In this document: piece after piece, positions 8,696 to 16,401 of the stretch | Layout: every line of letters begins with the position of its first letter | Numbering within the stretch: the stretch's first letter is position 1 | Source of the DNA: Alicyclobacillus sp. | GTDB lineage: Bacteria > Bacillota > Bacilli > Alicyclobacillales > Alicyclobacillaceae | DNA length: 64,000 nt | Assembly: GCA_023511295.1 (NCBI GenBank) | Contig: JAIMBT010000006.1 | Span: forward strand, 62,001 to 126,000 | Reading direction: 5' to 3' | Position numbers and translations under genes: made by a program | The notes under the pieces: generated by a model | What the model was told of the DNA's origin: nothing | What the model saw: the letters and a program-made list of their open reading frames with translations, nothing else | Database searches by the model: none

Positions 8696-11029
8696 TTAGC
8701 CTGGACGGCTGCCGAGATCCAGTTCCACTGCTCGCAGCAAGACCTCGGCTGCTTCACCGACCGTCAGGTCGGCGTGGGGGTCGAATTGACCGTTCTCAAG
8801 CGGAATCACCCCCGTCGCACTCATCATCACCGCGGCACCGAGGTCCGCCGCCGGGACCGCCTTCACGTCGCGGAAGTTCACCTGAAACAGCTCCGGGTGG
8901 CTGGCTGGGCCGTCCCACCCGAGCCAATCCACCAGAAACACCGCCGCCTCCGCTCGGGTGACCGGCCGATAGGGATGGAACAGGCCGCGGTCCTGCAGCC
9001 AGCCCTGCAGGATGGCCTCGGAAATCTCGCCCGCGTACGGATTGGCGTTCTTGACGTCGGGAAACTGCGGCGTCGGCGTCGCGCTGATGTTCTCGTTGTA
9101 GGCCCGCGCCAGCCACGCGACAAACTCGGCCCGCGTGATGCGGGCGTTCGGCTGGATCAGTCCGTCCCCGGCATTCACCACCCCGTGCGCCTCCAACACG
9201 GCAATGGCTTGTTCCTGCGCCGATGCACTCGAGCCAGACGGCACCGGCGGGCTCGTCGTGAGCCCCGGCAACGGTGCGGGGACCCAGCGGCCGGTGATGG
9301 CGTCGAGCTCGCTCGAGCTATCCGCTCGCGGTTTGCCGGTGTAGACGAGCTGCGCCTGGTCTCCGTACTGTGGCACGGGCGTGCCGCCCGACGCCGGAAG
9401 TTGCGGAAGTTGGTACTGGAGCGTAACGGGCGCGGCCTGTTCAAACGCCTGCTTCGCCTGCGTCGCGGAGATAGCCTGGCTCGGCGACGGGAAGGCCTGA
9501 CTCGGGTCTGTGTTCAGGTTCAGCATCAGCGGCTGTCCCGTACCGGTATCGAGGGCGACCGTCACAAACGGCACAGCGACGCCGTTCACCAACAGGCTGT
9601 AGCTGAAGTATCGCTGATTGGACGGGCCGCCGTAGACCATCGCCGGACGAGGCACGATGGCCCCTGTCAGGTCTGGGTACACCTGCGCCACAAAGCGGTC
9701 CGCCGCGTCCTGCAGCTGACGGTCCGTCGGTGGCGTCGCAGGCGCGGCCGTCAGCGCTTGGCTGTACGCGTTGTAACTGACCATCACCCCGTCCGTGGCG
9801 TCTATCTGCACGGACGCTCCCGTATTTGTCTGGCTGTTCATGTAGTTGAGGTTCCAAACAGCGTGACCCGGCAACAGGTTGCCGTTGTTGGTCTGGAACT
9901 CCGCGTTCTGGAGGGTCCAACCTGCAGTGTCCAACCCGAGCCGCGACGCTGCTTCCGCCGCCGCCTCCGCCTGCGTCTTGGGCCCCGTTCCCGACTTGGG
10001 AAGGTCCTTCGGGCCGGACGGTTGAAGCGGCGTGTCCGTCGACGTCGACGTCGACCCGTTGACTGGTTTCAGGTCACTCCCCAGCAAGTTGCCCGTGACG
10101 GCGTCCAGAATCGGCCAAGTGGTGCCCGCCTCGGTTCCGCCCTGTCCCTCAGTCGACACACCGTAGACGAGCCGCATGGGACCTGGGCCGGTGTTGGTGT
10201 AGGACTGCTGGTACGAAAGCGACACGCGAAGCGCCGCCGCATAGTGCTGCACCGCTTGTGCCTGGCTGAGGAGGCCGCTTGGCAGGGACGGAAAACTGGC
10301 GGTCGGCCACGACAGGTCGTAGAACGCCAGTTTTCCATCGGCACGGAGGACCACCCGCACGCTGTCAAACGGCGCCGCCACCCCGTTCACCTGCCGCACG
10401 AACAAGAACGCGAATCCAGCTGAGGTCTGCTCCTCATCCTCGAGGACCAGACTGGGGTACTGCGTCGGCGCAAGTTTCTTCACCCATGCGGTCGCAGCCT
10501 GGCGCGCGGCCGCGAGCGACACCGCCTTGCCAGAAACCCAGTTGGACCCCGTGTACTGGAAGGTGAGGACCTGCCCCGTGTCGGCGTCCACAGTGGCGTG
10601 CGCGTACGGGTCACTGAGCCGGGGCCCGGCCGCATGGTCAAGGGCCATCGGCCCCCAGTCGATCTCGTACACCATCTGCTCTGGGTTCAGCGGATTCGGT
10701 TGCAGATTCGTCGTCGGCGTGGTCAAATTGTTCACCAGGTCGCCGAATCGCGCGGTGACCGTCTGCACCGCATCGTCGGACGACAACTTCACAGTGGGTG
10801 TGCCCGTGCCGCCTGGCTCTGCCTGGCCGGACAATCCGCCGGCATCGGCGGTCGCGTTCGTCGCGGCGGAAGTGCCGGTGCTGCCCGCCCCACTCCCAGT
10901 GTCCGCGTACACTGGGAGATGCCACGTGGTCAAGGCCAACCCCAATGCGCCGGCCCCCGCGAGGTACCGTCCGCGCCGGCCCGTTCTGCACGGTCGCAGA
11001 CGACCCTCTCCTGCCTGTCCTCGCTCCAT
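8696..11029 (-). CDS. Secreted SLH-domain protein with YcdB/YcdC (PepSY-like) repeats
   Basis: A 777-residue exported protein. A basic N-terminus and hydrophobic segment (LAGAGALGLALTTW) end at a likely signal peptidase site after PVYA. A Gly/Ser/Thr-rich linker follows. The central ~500 residues contain repeated segments of the YcdB/YcdC type with recurring 'DAxTGxxL' and 'W(L/V)xxLAPTxYP' motifs. The last ~170 residues carry three S-layer homology units (for example NARITRAEFVAWLARAY and RPVTRAEAAVFLVDWL). SLH units bind pyruvylated cell-wall polymer, so the protein should be displayed on the cell surface. YcdB repeats are of unknown function, possibly inhibitory like PepSY. ATG 11029 has AGGGGG upstream; 11077 is in frame but lacks a ribosome site. 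Confidence 0.85.
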   Translation of the reverse strand: MERGQAGEGRLRPCRTGRRGRYLAGAGALGLALTTWHLPVYADTGSGAGSTGTSAATNATADAGGLSGQAEPGGTGTPTVKLSSDDAVQTVTARFGDLVNNLTTPTTNLQPNPLNPEQMVYEIDWGPMALDHAAGPRLSDPYAHATVDADTGQVLTFQYTGSNWVSGKAVSLAAARQAATAWVKKLAPTQYPSLVLEDEEQTSAGFAFLFVRQVNGVAAPFDSVRVVLRADGKLAFYDLSWPTASFPSLPSGLLSQAQAVQHYAAALRVSLSYQQSYTNTGPGPMRLVYGVSTEGQGGTEAGTTWPILDAVTGNLLGSDLKPVNGSTSTSTDTPLQPSGPKDLPKSGTGPKTQAEAAAEAASRLGLDTAGWTLQNAEFQTNNGNLLPGHAVWNLNYMNSQTNTGASVQIDATDGVMVSYNAYSQALTAAPATPPTDRQLQDAADRFVAQVYPDLTGAIVPRPAMVYGGPSNQRYFSYSLLVNGVAVPFVTVALDTGTGQPLMLNLNTDPSQAFPSPSQAISATQAKQAFEQAAPVTLQYQLPQLPASGGTPVPQYGDQAQLVYTGKPRADSSSELDAITGRWVPAPLPGLTTSPPVPSGSSASAQEQAIAVLEAHGVVNAGDGLIQPNARITRAEFVAWLARAYNENISATPTPQFPDVKNANPYAGEISEAILQGWLQDRGLFHPYRPVTRAEAAVFLVDWLGWDGPASHPELFQVNFRDVKAVPAADLGAAVMMSATGVIPLENGQFDPHADLTVGEAAEVLLRAVELDLGSRPG

Positions 11030-11161
11030 CCACGCATGCCCCCTATCGGTCGGGGTGTATGACCCAAATCTCTCCATTCTATGGATTCAAGGTAGCACGA
11101 AACGCCAGGCAAATCCAGATTTTTCATCACCGTTGCGGCCGCTGGGGCCAAGCAACGCGCA

Positions 11162-11189
11162 AAGCGCCACCCCCTGTGGGGTGGCGCTT
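11162..11189 (-). terminator. Terminator of the acp-ligase-dehydrogenase operon
   Basis: AAGCGCCACCCC (11162-11173) and GGGGTGGCGCTT (11178-11189) form a perfect 12-bp stem with a 4-base loop, 27 bases after the stop of the last operon gene. In the minus direction it is followed by TTGCGCG. Confidence 0.65.
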
Positions 11190-11215
11190 GGCACATTCCG
11201 CGGTTGCACGCGGCG

Positions 11216-11980
11216 CTAGGGAACCAGCAGCGTGATGCCGCCGTCCACCCGGATGGTTTGGCCGCGGATCATCTCCGCCTCCGGGGAGCACAGGAACAGC
11301 GCCAGGTTCGCCACGTCGTCCGCCGTCACCATCCGGTGGTACGGCATCTTCTCGGCGACCCGCTTCATCGTCTCCTCCATCTCCGGGAAGTGCTCCAAGG
11401 CGCCGGTCTCGACCATCCCCGCGGAGATGGTGTTGGCGTTGATGCCAAGCGGCGCCCACTCCACCGCAAAGTAGCGGACGAGCGACTCAATCGCTGCCTT
11501 CGTCGCTCCGACCGTCGTGTAGTAGGGAAACACGCGCTCGCTGCCGAACGAGGAGATGGCCAAGATGGATCCGCCCCCTGTCATCAGCTGCGCGGCGCGC
11601 TGCGCCCCGAGCAGAAAGGCCCGGACGTTCACGTTCACCGTCCAGTCCCAACCCTTTGCATCCACGTCCATCGCCTTGCGGTTGCGGCCCGATGCGGCGT
11701 TGTGCACGTACACGTCCAGCCGGCCGTAGGCATCGCGGACCTGGTCGAACAGGTAGCCGACCTTCTCCGCATCGGCCATGTTCGCCTTGACCAGGATGGC
11801 GCGCCGGCCGAGCGCCTCCACCTCCGCGGCGGTCGCACGCGCAGCGTCGCCGTTGCGGAAGTAGTGGATGACCACGTCCGCGCCTTCTTCGGCAAACCGC
11901 AACGTCAACTGCCGGCCGATGCCGCGCGAGCTGCCGGTGACGCATACGACCTTGCCCTGGTACCGTAAGTTGTCTGTCAT
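11216..11980 (-). CDS. fabL: FabL-type enoyl-thioester reductase (SDR family)
   Basis: The 254-residue SDR carries the NAD(P)-binding TGSSRGIG motif at residues 15-22. The catalytic pair is spaced Y-x6-K (YTTVGATK), as in enoyl-ACP reductases, not Y-x3-K. The flanking ISSFGS, RYFAVEW and MIRGQTIRVDGG segments resemble Bacillus subtilis FabL. FabL reduces the 2,3 double bond of enoyl-ACP with NADPH. Within this operon it may act on a specialised, ring-containing enoyl thioester. It could also be a general second enoyl reductase. ATG 11980 has GGAGGA 7-8 bases upstream. It is last in a five-gene operon, 38 bases after the zinc dehydrogenase. Confidence 0.8.
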   Translation of the reverse strand: MTDNLRYQGKVVCVTGSSRGIGRQLTLRFAEEGADVVIHYFRNGDAARATAAEVEALGRRAILVKANMADAEKVGYLFDQVRDAYGRLDVYVHNAASGRNRKAMDVDAKGWDWTVNVNVRAFLLGAQRAAQLMTGGGSILAISSFGSERVFPYYTTVGATKAAIESLVRYFAVEWAPLGINANTISAGMVETGALEHFPEMEETMKRVAEKMPYHRMVTADDVANLALFLCSPEAEMIRGQTIRVDGGITLLVP

Positions 11981-12018
11981 CGAACGGTCCTCCTACTGGA
12001 TGGAACTGAGTCTGGGAT

Positions 12019-13146
12019 TCACGGACTGCCTGGTGTGACCACGAGGCGAGCGTAAGCGGCCATCGGCGCCGTCCAGGGCGATCCGGTGCGTTCAGACGCC
12101 GCGCCCCCAGCCGGATTCAGTCTGTCGGGGAGGGCGTCGAGCGGGATTTTATGAATCTGCAGCCGCTCCAACGCCCCCCGTCCGTCTCCGCTCGCCCAGT
12201 CCACCAGCTTGGCCACGTCCCAACGTGAAGACCCAAAGCTGCCGATGAGGCGCACCCCCCTGCGAGCGAAGCCGGCCAGCGCCACGTCGGGGAGGGCGTC
12301 CGGCGAGAGGCCGACGACAGCCACCGCACCCCCGGGTCGGACGGCACCGAGGGCGAAGGCGACCGATTGTGCCGTACCCCGCGTGTCCAACACCAGATCT
12401 ACGCCGCCCTGCGACCAGCGGCGCAACACCCGCGCCAAGTTGCGGTCGCTGTCGGACGTCTGCAGGAAACCTTCGTCGGCCCCGAGCGCGCGCGCCAGTT
12501 CCAGGGCCTGCTCGTGGCTGGACACCACGCCGACGGCTTCCAGTTGCCACAGGTCGCGCATCAGGACAGCCGCCATGCCGAGGCCGCCGGATCCCATCAC
12601 GAGCAGCCGGTCCCCGGGCGCCGCGTGCGCCTGAGCCAACGCGTGGTACGGCGTGGCAAACGCGTCGACGAGCAGCGCCGCGTACGCTGGAGACAGCGTC
12701 GCGGGACTGGCTAACAGGTTTTCCACGGGCACCGTCACATACTCGGCGTAGCCGCCCGGTCGATGGTAGCCGACAATCCGCTGTTGCAGGCAGAGATGTC
12801 CCTGGCCGCGCGCGCACGCACGACAGTTTCCGCACCCGATGAAGGGGTAGACCAGCACCGCGTCGCCAGGCTCAAGGCGACCGCCGTCGGTGTCAGGGCC
12901 AAACGCTGCGACGCGCCCCGCAATCTCGTGCCCGAGCACCACCGGGAGCGCCACGCCAGGCGGCCGCGTGGCGCCGGCCACAAAGCTGCGGTCCGACCCA
13001 CAGACGCCGCACGCGTCCACGCGCACGAGCGCCTCGCCGGGACCCGGTAGGGGCACGGGGACGCGCTCCAGGCGGACCCGCCCGTCTGCCCCGCACACGG
13101 CGGCCAACATCTCGTCGGCGTGCCGTCTATCGCCTTCCCCGTTCAT
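12019..13146 (-). CDS. Zinc-dependent medium-chain alcohol dehydrogenase
   Basis: The 375-residue MDR enzyme has a catalytic zinc site (CGVCGSD and GHEIAGRV), a structural zinc site with four cysteines (CGNCRACARGQGHLC) and a Rossmann motif VMGSGGLGMA. The family oxidises secondary alcohols or reduces ketones with NAD(P). In anaerobic benzoyl-CoA metabolism a related zinc enzyme oxidises 6-hydroxycyclohex-1-ene-1-carboxyl-CoA, a precedent for ring chemistry on an acyl thioester. The start codon overlaps the stop of the acyl-CoA dehydrogenase (ATGA), indicating translational coupling. Its exact substrate cannot be read from sequence. An internal ATG at 13110 lacks a good ribosome site. Confidence 0.82.
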   Translation of the reverse strand: MNGEGDRRHADEMLAAVCGADGRVRLERVPVPLPGPGEALVRVDACGVCGSDRSFVAGATRPPGVALPVVLGHEIAGRVAAFGPDTDGGRLEPGDAVLVYPFIGCGNCRACARGQGHLCLQQRIVGYHRPGGYAEYVTVPVENLLASPATLSPAYAALLVDAFATPYHALAQAHAAPGDRLLVMGSGGLGMAAVLMRDLWQLEAVGVVSSHEQALELARALGADEGFLQTSDSDRNLARVLRRWSQGGVDLVLDTRGTAQSVAFALGAVRPGGAVAVVGLSPDALPDVALAGFARRGVRLIGSFGSSRWDVAKLVDWASGDGRGALERLQIHKIPLDALPDRLNPAGGAASERTGSPWTAPMAAYARLVVTPGSP

Positions 13147-14306
13147 CGCGCCGCGCGCTCCCGCTTGCGGGCATCGGTCAGCAGCCGTTCGGCAATCGTC
13201 ATCTTCTGCATCTCCGCCGTACCTTCCTCAAACCAGATGCTGCGTGCATCGCGGTACAAGCGTTCGACCGGGCTCCCGGCCATGTAGCCGATGCCGCCGA
13301 ACAAAGCCAGCGCGCCGTCCGTGACCGCCCCGACCATGCGGATGGCAAAACCCTTTGCCATCGACGCCTCGAGCGAGATGTCCTGCCCTGCGTCGTACTT
13401 CCTCGCGGCATCCAGGCACAGCAAACGGGCTGCCTGCACCTCCATGGCCATCTCGGCGAGCCGCATCTGGATGGCCTGACGCGCGGAGAGCGGTTTGCCG
13501 AAGGTCGTCCGGTGCCGCACGAAGTCGGTCGCTTGGTCCAGCGCCTCCGCCGCCAACCCGACAGCGCTTTGAGCGATGCAGGCGCGGCTCTGGTCGAGGA
13601 AGCCGCGCAACGCGATGTCGAACCCTTGTCCGACTTCACCGAGCACGTCCGCCTCCGGAACGGCGCAGTCCTGCAGGGTCACCACCGCGTGCGAAGACCC
13701 TTTGTCGCCCATCATGTCGGGCATCGGCGTGAGCCGCATGCCCGGGTTGCCCTTGCGAACCAGGAATGCGGTCAGCCCCGCCCGGCCGGCCTCCGCGTCC
13801 GTCTTCGCAATCACCACCAGCACGTCCGCTTCCTCGGCAAATGTGATGAGGTGCTTCTGCCCGTTCAAAATGTACCGCCCTTGCTGGTACGTGGCGGTGG
13901 TGCGCAGGTCAATCCCGGTGCCGTTCCCCGGCTCCGTCAGGGCGAACGCCACCAACGCCTCGCCGTTCGCCACCTTCGGCAACCACTCGCGCTGCTGCTC
14001 TTCGCGGCCGCAGCCGACAGTCCGCCAGATGCTGTTGTACACGTGGACCACCATGCGGATGGACCCGTGGCAGCGCGCCACCTCCTCGAGGATGGGGAAG
14101 TACAGCTGCAGCGGCAGGCCGCGGCCCCCGGCCCACTGCGGCTGGGTCAGGTTGAGAAAGCCCAACTCGCGCAACCGATGCCACAGCGCATCGGGAATCT
14201 GGCGGGTCTGTTCAATCTCGTTCGCCCACACCGCACCTTCTTCCGTGCGAAAGCGGACGACCCGTTCGCGAATCTCCTGTGCGACTTGCTCCAACGATTG
14301 CGTCAC
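13143..14306 (-). CDS. Acyl-CoA (or acyl-ACP) dehydrogenase
   Basis: The 387-residue flavoenzyme has the usual three-domain layout of acyl-CoA dehydrogenases. Signatures seen are the FAD/substrate segment FALTEPGNGTGIDL, a helical C-terminal domain with ALFGGIGYMAGSPVERLYRDAR, and the catalytic glutamate block FEEGTAEMQKM. It introduces or, run in reverse with a suitable donor, removes an alpha-beta double bond of a thioester, using FAD. GTG 14306 has GGAGG 8 bases upstream. It follows the ligase gene by 43 bases and overlaps the zinc dehydrogenase by 4. Next to an ACP and a ligase it may act on an ACP-bound acid, as in some secondary metabolite clusters. Confidence 0.87.
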   Translation of the reverse strand: MTQSLEQVAQEIRERVVRFRTEEGAVWANEIEQTRQIPDALWHRLRELGFLNLTQPQWAGGRGLPLQLYFPILEEVARCHGSIRMVVHVYNSIWRTVGCGREEQQREWLPKVANGEALVAFALTEPGNGTGIDLRTTATYQQGRYILNGQKHLITFAEEADVLVVIAKTDAEAGRAGLTAFLVRKGNPGMRLTPMPDMMGDKGSSHAVVTLQDCAVPEADVLGEVGQGFDIALRGFLDQSRACIAQSAVGLAAEALDQATDFVRHRTTFGKPLSARQAIQMRLAEMAMEVQAARLLCLDAARKYDAGQDISLEASMAKGFAIRMVGAVTDGALALFGGIGYMAGSPVERLYRDARSIWFEEGTAEMQKMTIAERLLTDARKRERAAR

Positions 14307-14349
14307 GTCCGTTGTCCTCCTACTCGGAATCTCTCTGCAGTCCGTGCAC

Positions 14350-15996
14350 TCAGCGGGCCGCTTCCACTTCCGACTCGAACCGTTTGCGCAGCTCCACCTT
14401 TTTGATCTTGCCGGAATGGGTCATCGGGAGCGCGTCCATGAACTCCAACCGATCCGGCCACTGGAACTTCGCCAGCCCCTGTTGCTCCAGGACGCGGTGT
14501 AGCTCCGACAGAGTGAACGGGGCAGCGCCTTCCTTCAGCACGACACACGCGACCGTCTTCTGGCCGAGGGTCTTGTCCGGCATGCCGACGATAGCGACGG
14601 TCTCCACGGCCGGGTGCGCCGAGCAGGCGTCCTCCACGCTCTTCGGGTCAATCTTCGTGCCGCCGCGGTTGATGATGTCGTCCATCCGGCCCATAAAGAT
14701 GTAGCGCCCGTCCTCGTCTTGGCGAAACAGGTCGCCGGAGTGGAACCAGCCGTCCGCATCCCACTGCTTGGCGGCCGCCGTGGGGTTGCCGTAGTAGCCG
14801 GCGCTGAAGTTGGGGCCGCGGCTCCACATCTCGCCGGGCTCGCCGGGTTGCACGGGGTGGCCGTCCTCGTCGACGAGGATGACCTCCGTACCGGGGATGG
14901 CGTGGCCGACCGTGGTGCTCAGTTTTTCAACGGGATCTTCCGGGCGGGTGCCGGTTGCGAGGAACCCTTCCGTCCAGCCGAACACCCCGCCAATCTTCCA
15001 GCCGGTATCGGCCTGCAACTGCCGCAACACCGTCGCAGCGACGGGGGCGCCGGCGTAGAAGAGGATGCGCACCGAGTCCGTGCGAACCTTCTTGAGGTCT
15101 GCGCTCTGGGCGAGGTGGACGACATGCGGCGGGGCACCGACCAAGTACGACGGGCGCTCGTCCTCAATCCAGCGCAGCACGCGGCCGGCCGAGAAGCGGT
15201 CCATCAGCAGCATGCGGCCACCGCTGACCACCGGCATCGTGACGCCGATGAGCATACCGGTCTGGTGGCAGATGGGCGCCACGTCGAGCGTGGCTTCGCC
15301 TGCCTGAGTTCCATACAACTTCGAGTACGAGCGGGCTGCCCACAGGTAGTTGGCGTGCAGTTGCACCACGCCCTTCGGAGAGCCGGTCGTGCCGGAGGTG
15401 AACACCATCACGAACGGATCAAGCGGCTCTGGCCGGTTGGCCGCGGCGTCCTCCGGGCTCAGCCTGCGGCCTGCGCTGCGCACCTGCTCGAAGGGGATGG
15501 CTTCAGCGTGGACCTGGGAGGCCCCCTGCACGAACACGGTTTGCAACTGCGGCAGCTCTGCCTTCAACTCGAGGGCCGTCTGGACCAGCGGCTGCCCGCG
15601 GTAGCTCTCCGCGACCACCATGGCCTTTGCGCCGGATTGGTTCAAGCTGTAGGCCACCCCCTGGCGGCCGAGATCAATCTGAAGCAACACAGCTGCGGCG
15701 CCGATGCGCGCCGCGCCAAACAACGCCACGAGGTAGTCGAGTGAGGTCGGTAACTGAATGGCCACCTTGTCGCCCTTCCGCACGCCCATCGCGACCAAGG
15801 CCGCGGCGAAGGCCTCCGCTTCGTCCCACAGCGCGCGGTAGCTCAAGGTGCGCGACTCGTCGCGGTGAACCAGGTCACCGAAGGTGCGGACGTTGTGCTC
15901 CATCACGTCGACGAAGGTGTCGCGCTGCCAGATGCCCGCTTCGAAGTACGCGTTGGCGCGCGCCTCCGTCAACACCATGCCGGGGAAACGGTTCAC
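14350..15996 (-). CDS. Acyl-adenylating ligase (AMP-forming; aryl/cyclic acid:ACP or CoA ligase)
   Basis: The 548-residue ANL-superfamily enzyme has the ATP-loop FTSGTTGSPKG, the A5-like GVFGWTEGF, the hinge motif GRMDDIINRGGTKI and the catalytic lysine in THSGKIKK. The N-terminal YFEAGIWQRDTFVDV layout resembles DhbE-type aryl-acid adenylating enzymes and cyclohexanecarboxylate ligases more than long-chain fatty acid ligases. It would adenylate a carboxylic acid and transfer it to a phosphopantetheine thiol. The preceding ACP gene overlaps its GTG start by 4 bases (GTGA), so loading that ACP is the obvious proposal. GGGGGGAG precedes the start. Substrate ring structure is inferred only from context. 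Confidence 0.85.
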   Translation of the reverse strand: MNRFPGMVLTEARANAYFEAGIWQRDTFVDVMEHNVRTFGDLVHRDESRTLSYRALWDEAEAFAAALVAMGVRKGDKVAIQLPTSLDYLVALFGAARIGAAAVLLQIDLGRQGVAYSLNQSGAKAMVVAESYRGQPLVQTALELKAELPQLQTVFVQGASQVHAEAIPFEQVRSAGRRLSPEDAAANRPEPLDPFVMVFTSGTTGSPKGVVQLHANYLWAARSYSKLYGTQAGEATLDVAPICHQTGMLIGVTMPVVSGGRMLLMDRFSAGRVLRWIEDERPSYLVGAPPHVVHLAQSADLKKVRTDSVRILFYAGAPVAATVLRQLQADTGWKIGGVFGWTEGFLATGTRPEDPVEKLSTTVGHAIPGTEVILVDEDGHPVQPGEPGEMWSRGPNFSAGYYGNPTAAAKQWDADGWFHSGDLFRQDEDGRYIFMGRMDDIINRGGTKIDPKSVEDACSAHPAVETVAIVGMPDKTLGQKTVACVVLKEGAAPFTLSELHRVLEQQGLAKFQWPDRLEFMDALPMTHSGKIKKVELRKRFESEVEAAR

Positions 15997-16265
15997 GCTG
16001 CTCCCCCCGCCAAGCGTTGCTCGAGGTAGCTCTCAATCCCGCCGACCGTCGTGAGCTGGCTGAAGTCCGCATCGGAGATCTCGATGTCGAAGTTGTCCTC
16101 AAGGGCGGTCACCAGTTCCGTCAAATCCAGCGAATCGGCGCCGAGATCATTCACCACGTGCTGCGTCGGCTGAATCTCGTCCGGATTCACCTGCAGGTAG
16201 TCCCCCAAGATCTGGCGCACGCGCGCCTCAATCGTCTTTCGATCCAACGTCTGATTCTCTGCCAC
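15993..16265 (-). CDS. Dedicated acyl carrier protein
   Basis: The 90-residue acidic protein has the phosphopantetheine attachment motif LGADSLDLTEL with Ser45, flanked by the helices expected of an ACP. It differs from the housekeeping AcpP by its location: it heads an operon with an adenylating ligase, two dehydrogenases and an enoyl reductase instead of sitting in the fab genes. GTG 16265 lies 8 bases after GGAGG; an upstream in-frame ATG at 16295 lacks one. Its stop overlaps the ligase start. Expression is probably driven by the extended -10 promoter at 16326-16334 and repressed at the FapR-like site. It is expected to carry the acid activated by the ligase. Confidence 0.9.
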   Translation of the reverse strand: MAENQTLDRKTIEARVRQILGDYLQVNPDEIQPTQHVVNDLGADSLDLTELVTALEDNFDIEISDADFSQLTTVGGIESYLEQRLAGGAA

Positions 16266-16303
16266 CGTTTCAACCTCCAACCGATGAATTGGCACGACAA
16301 GAA

Positions 16304-16320
16304 ATAGTACCAGCTACTAA
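16304..16320. promoter_or_regulatory. FapR-like operator at the acp operon start site
   Basis: ATAGTACCAGCTACTAA contains the inverted repeat TAGTA-CCAGC-TACTA. It closely resembles the FapR operator of Bacillus and Staphylococcus as I remember it (TTAGTACC-type palindrome ending in TACTAA). It lies immediately downstream of the -10 box, covering the expected start of transcription, where a repressor would block initiation. FapR represses fatty acid and phospholipid synthesis genes and is released by malonyl-CoA. The match was made by eye. Confidence 0.65.
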
Positions 16321-16325
16321 AAATC

Positions 16326-16334
16326 ATTATACCA
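16326..16334 (-). promoter_or_regulatory. Extended -10 promoter of the acp-ligase operon
   Basis: On the minus strand TGGTATAAT combines a perfect TATAAT (16326-16331) with a TGn extension. No good -35 box is seen 17 bases upstream, which is common for extended -10 promoters. It lies in the 136-base gap between the Fsr-type exporter and acp. Confidence 0.65.
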
Positions 16335-16401
16335 GTTCCGCGCAAATTCTTCGGTTCCTGCCCGCGGAGAACGGTTCTGCATTGGAAATCTGCGGCTCGT
16401 C

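Noticed and set aside
8426-10423. Plus-strand open frame of 665 codons opposite the SLH protein
   Set aside because: High-GC third-position shadow. The minus strand has a signal peptide, YcdB repeats and SLH units.
11216-16265. Siderophore (DhbE-type) biosynthesis operon
   Set aside because: The ligase resembles DhbE, but no isochorismate synthase, isochorismatase, 2,3-dihydro-DHB dehydrogenase or NRPS gene is present, and the FapR-like site points to lipid metabolism.
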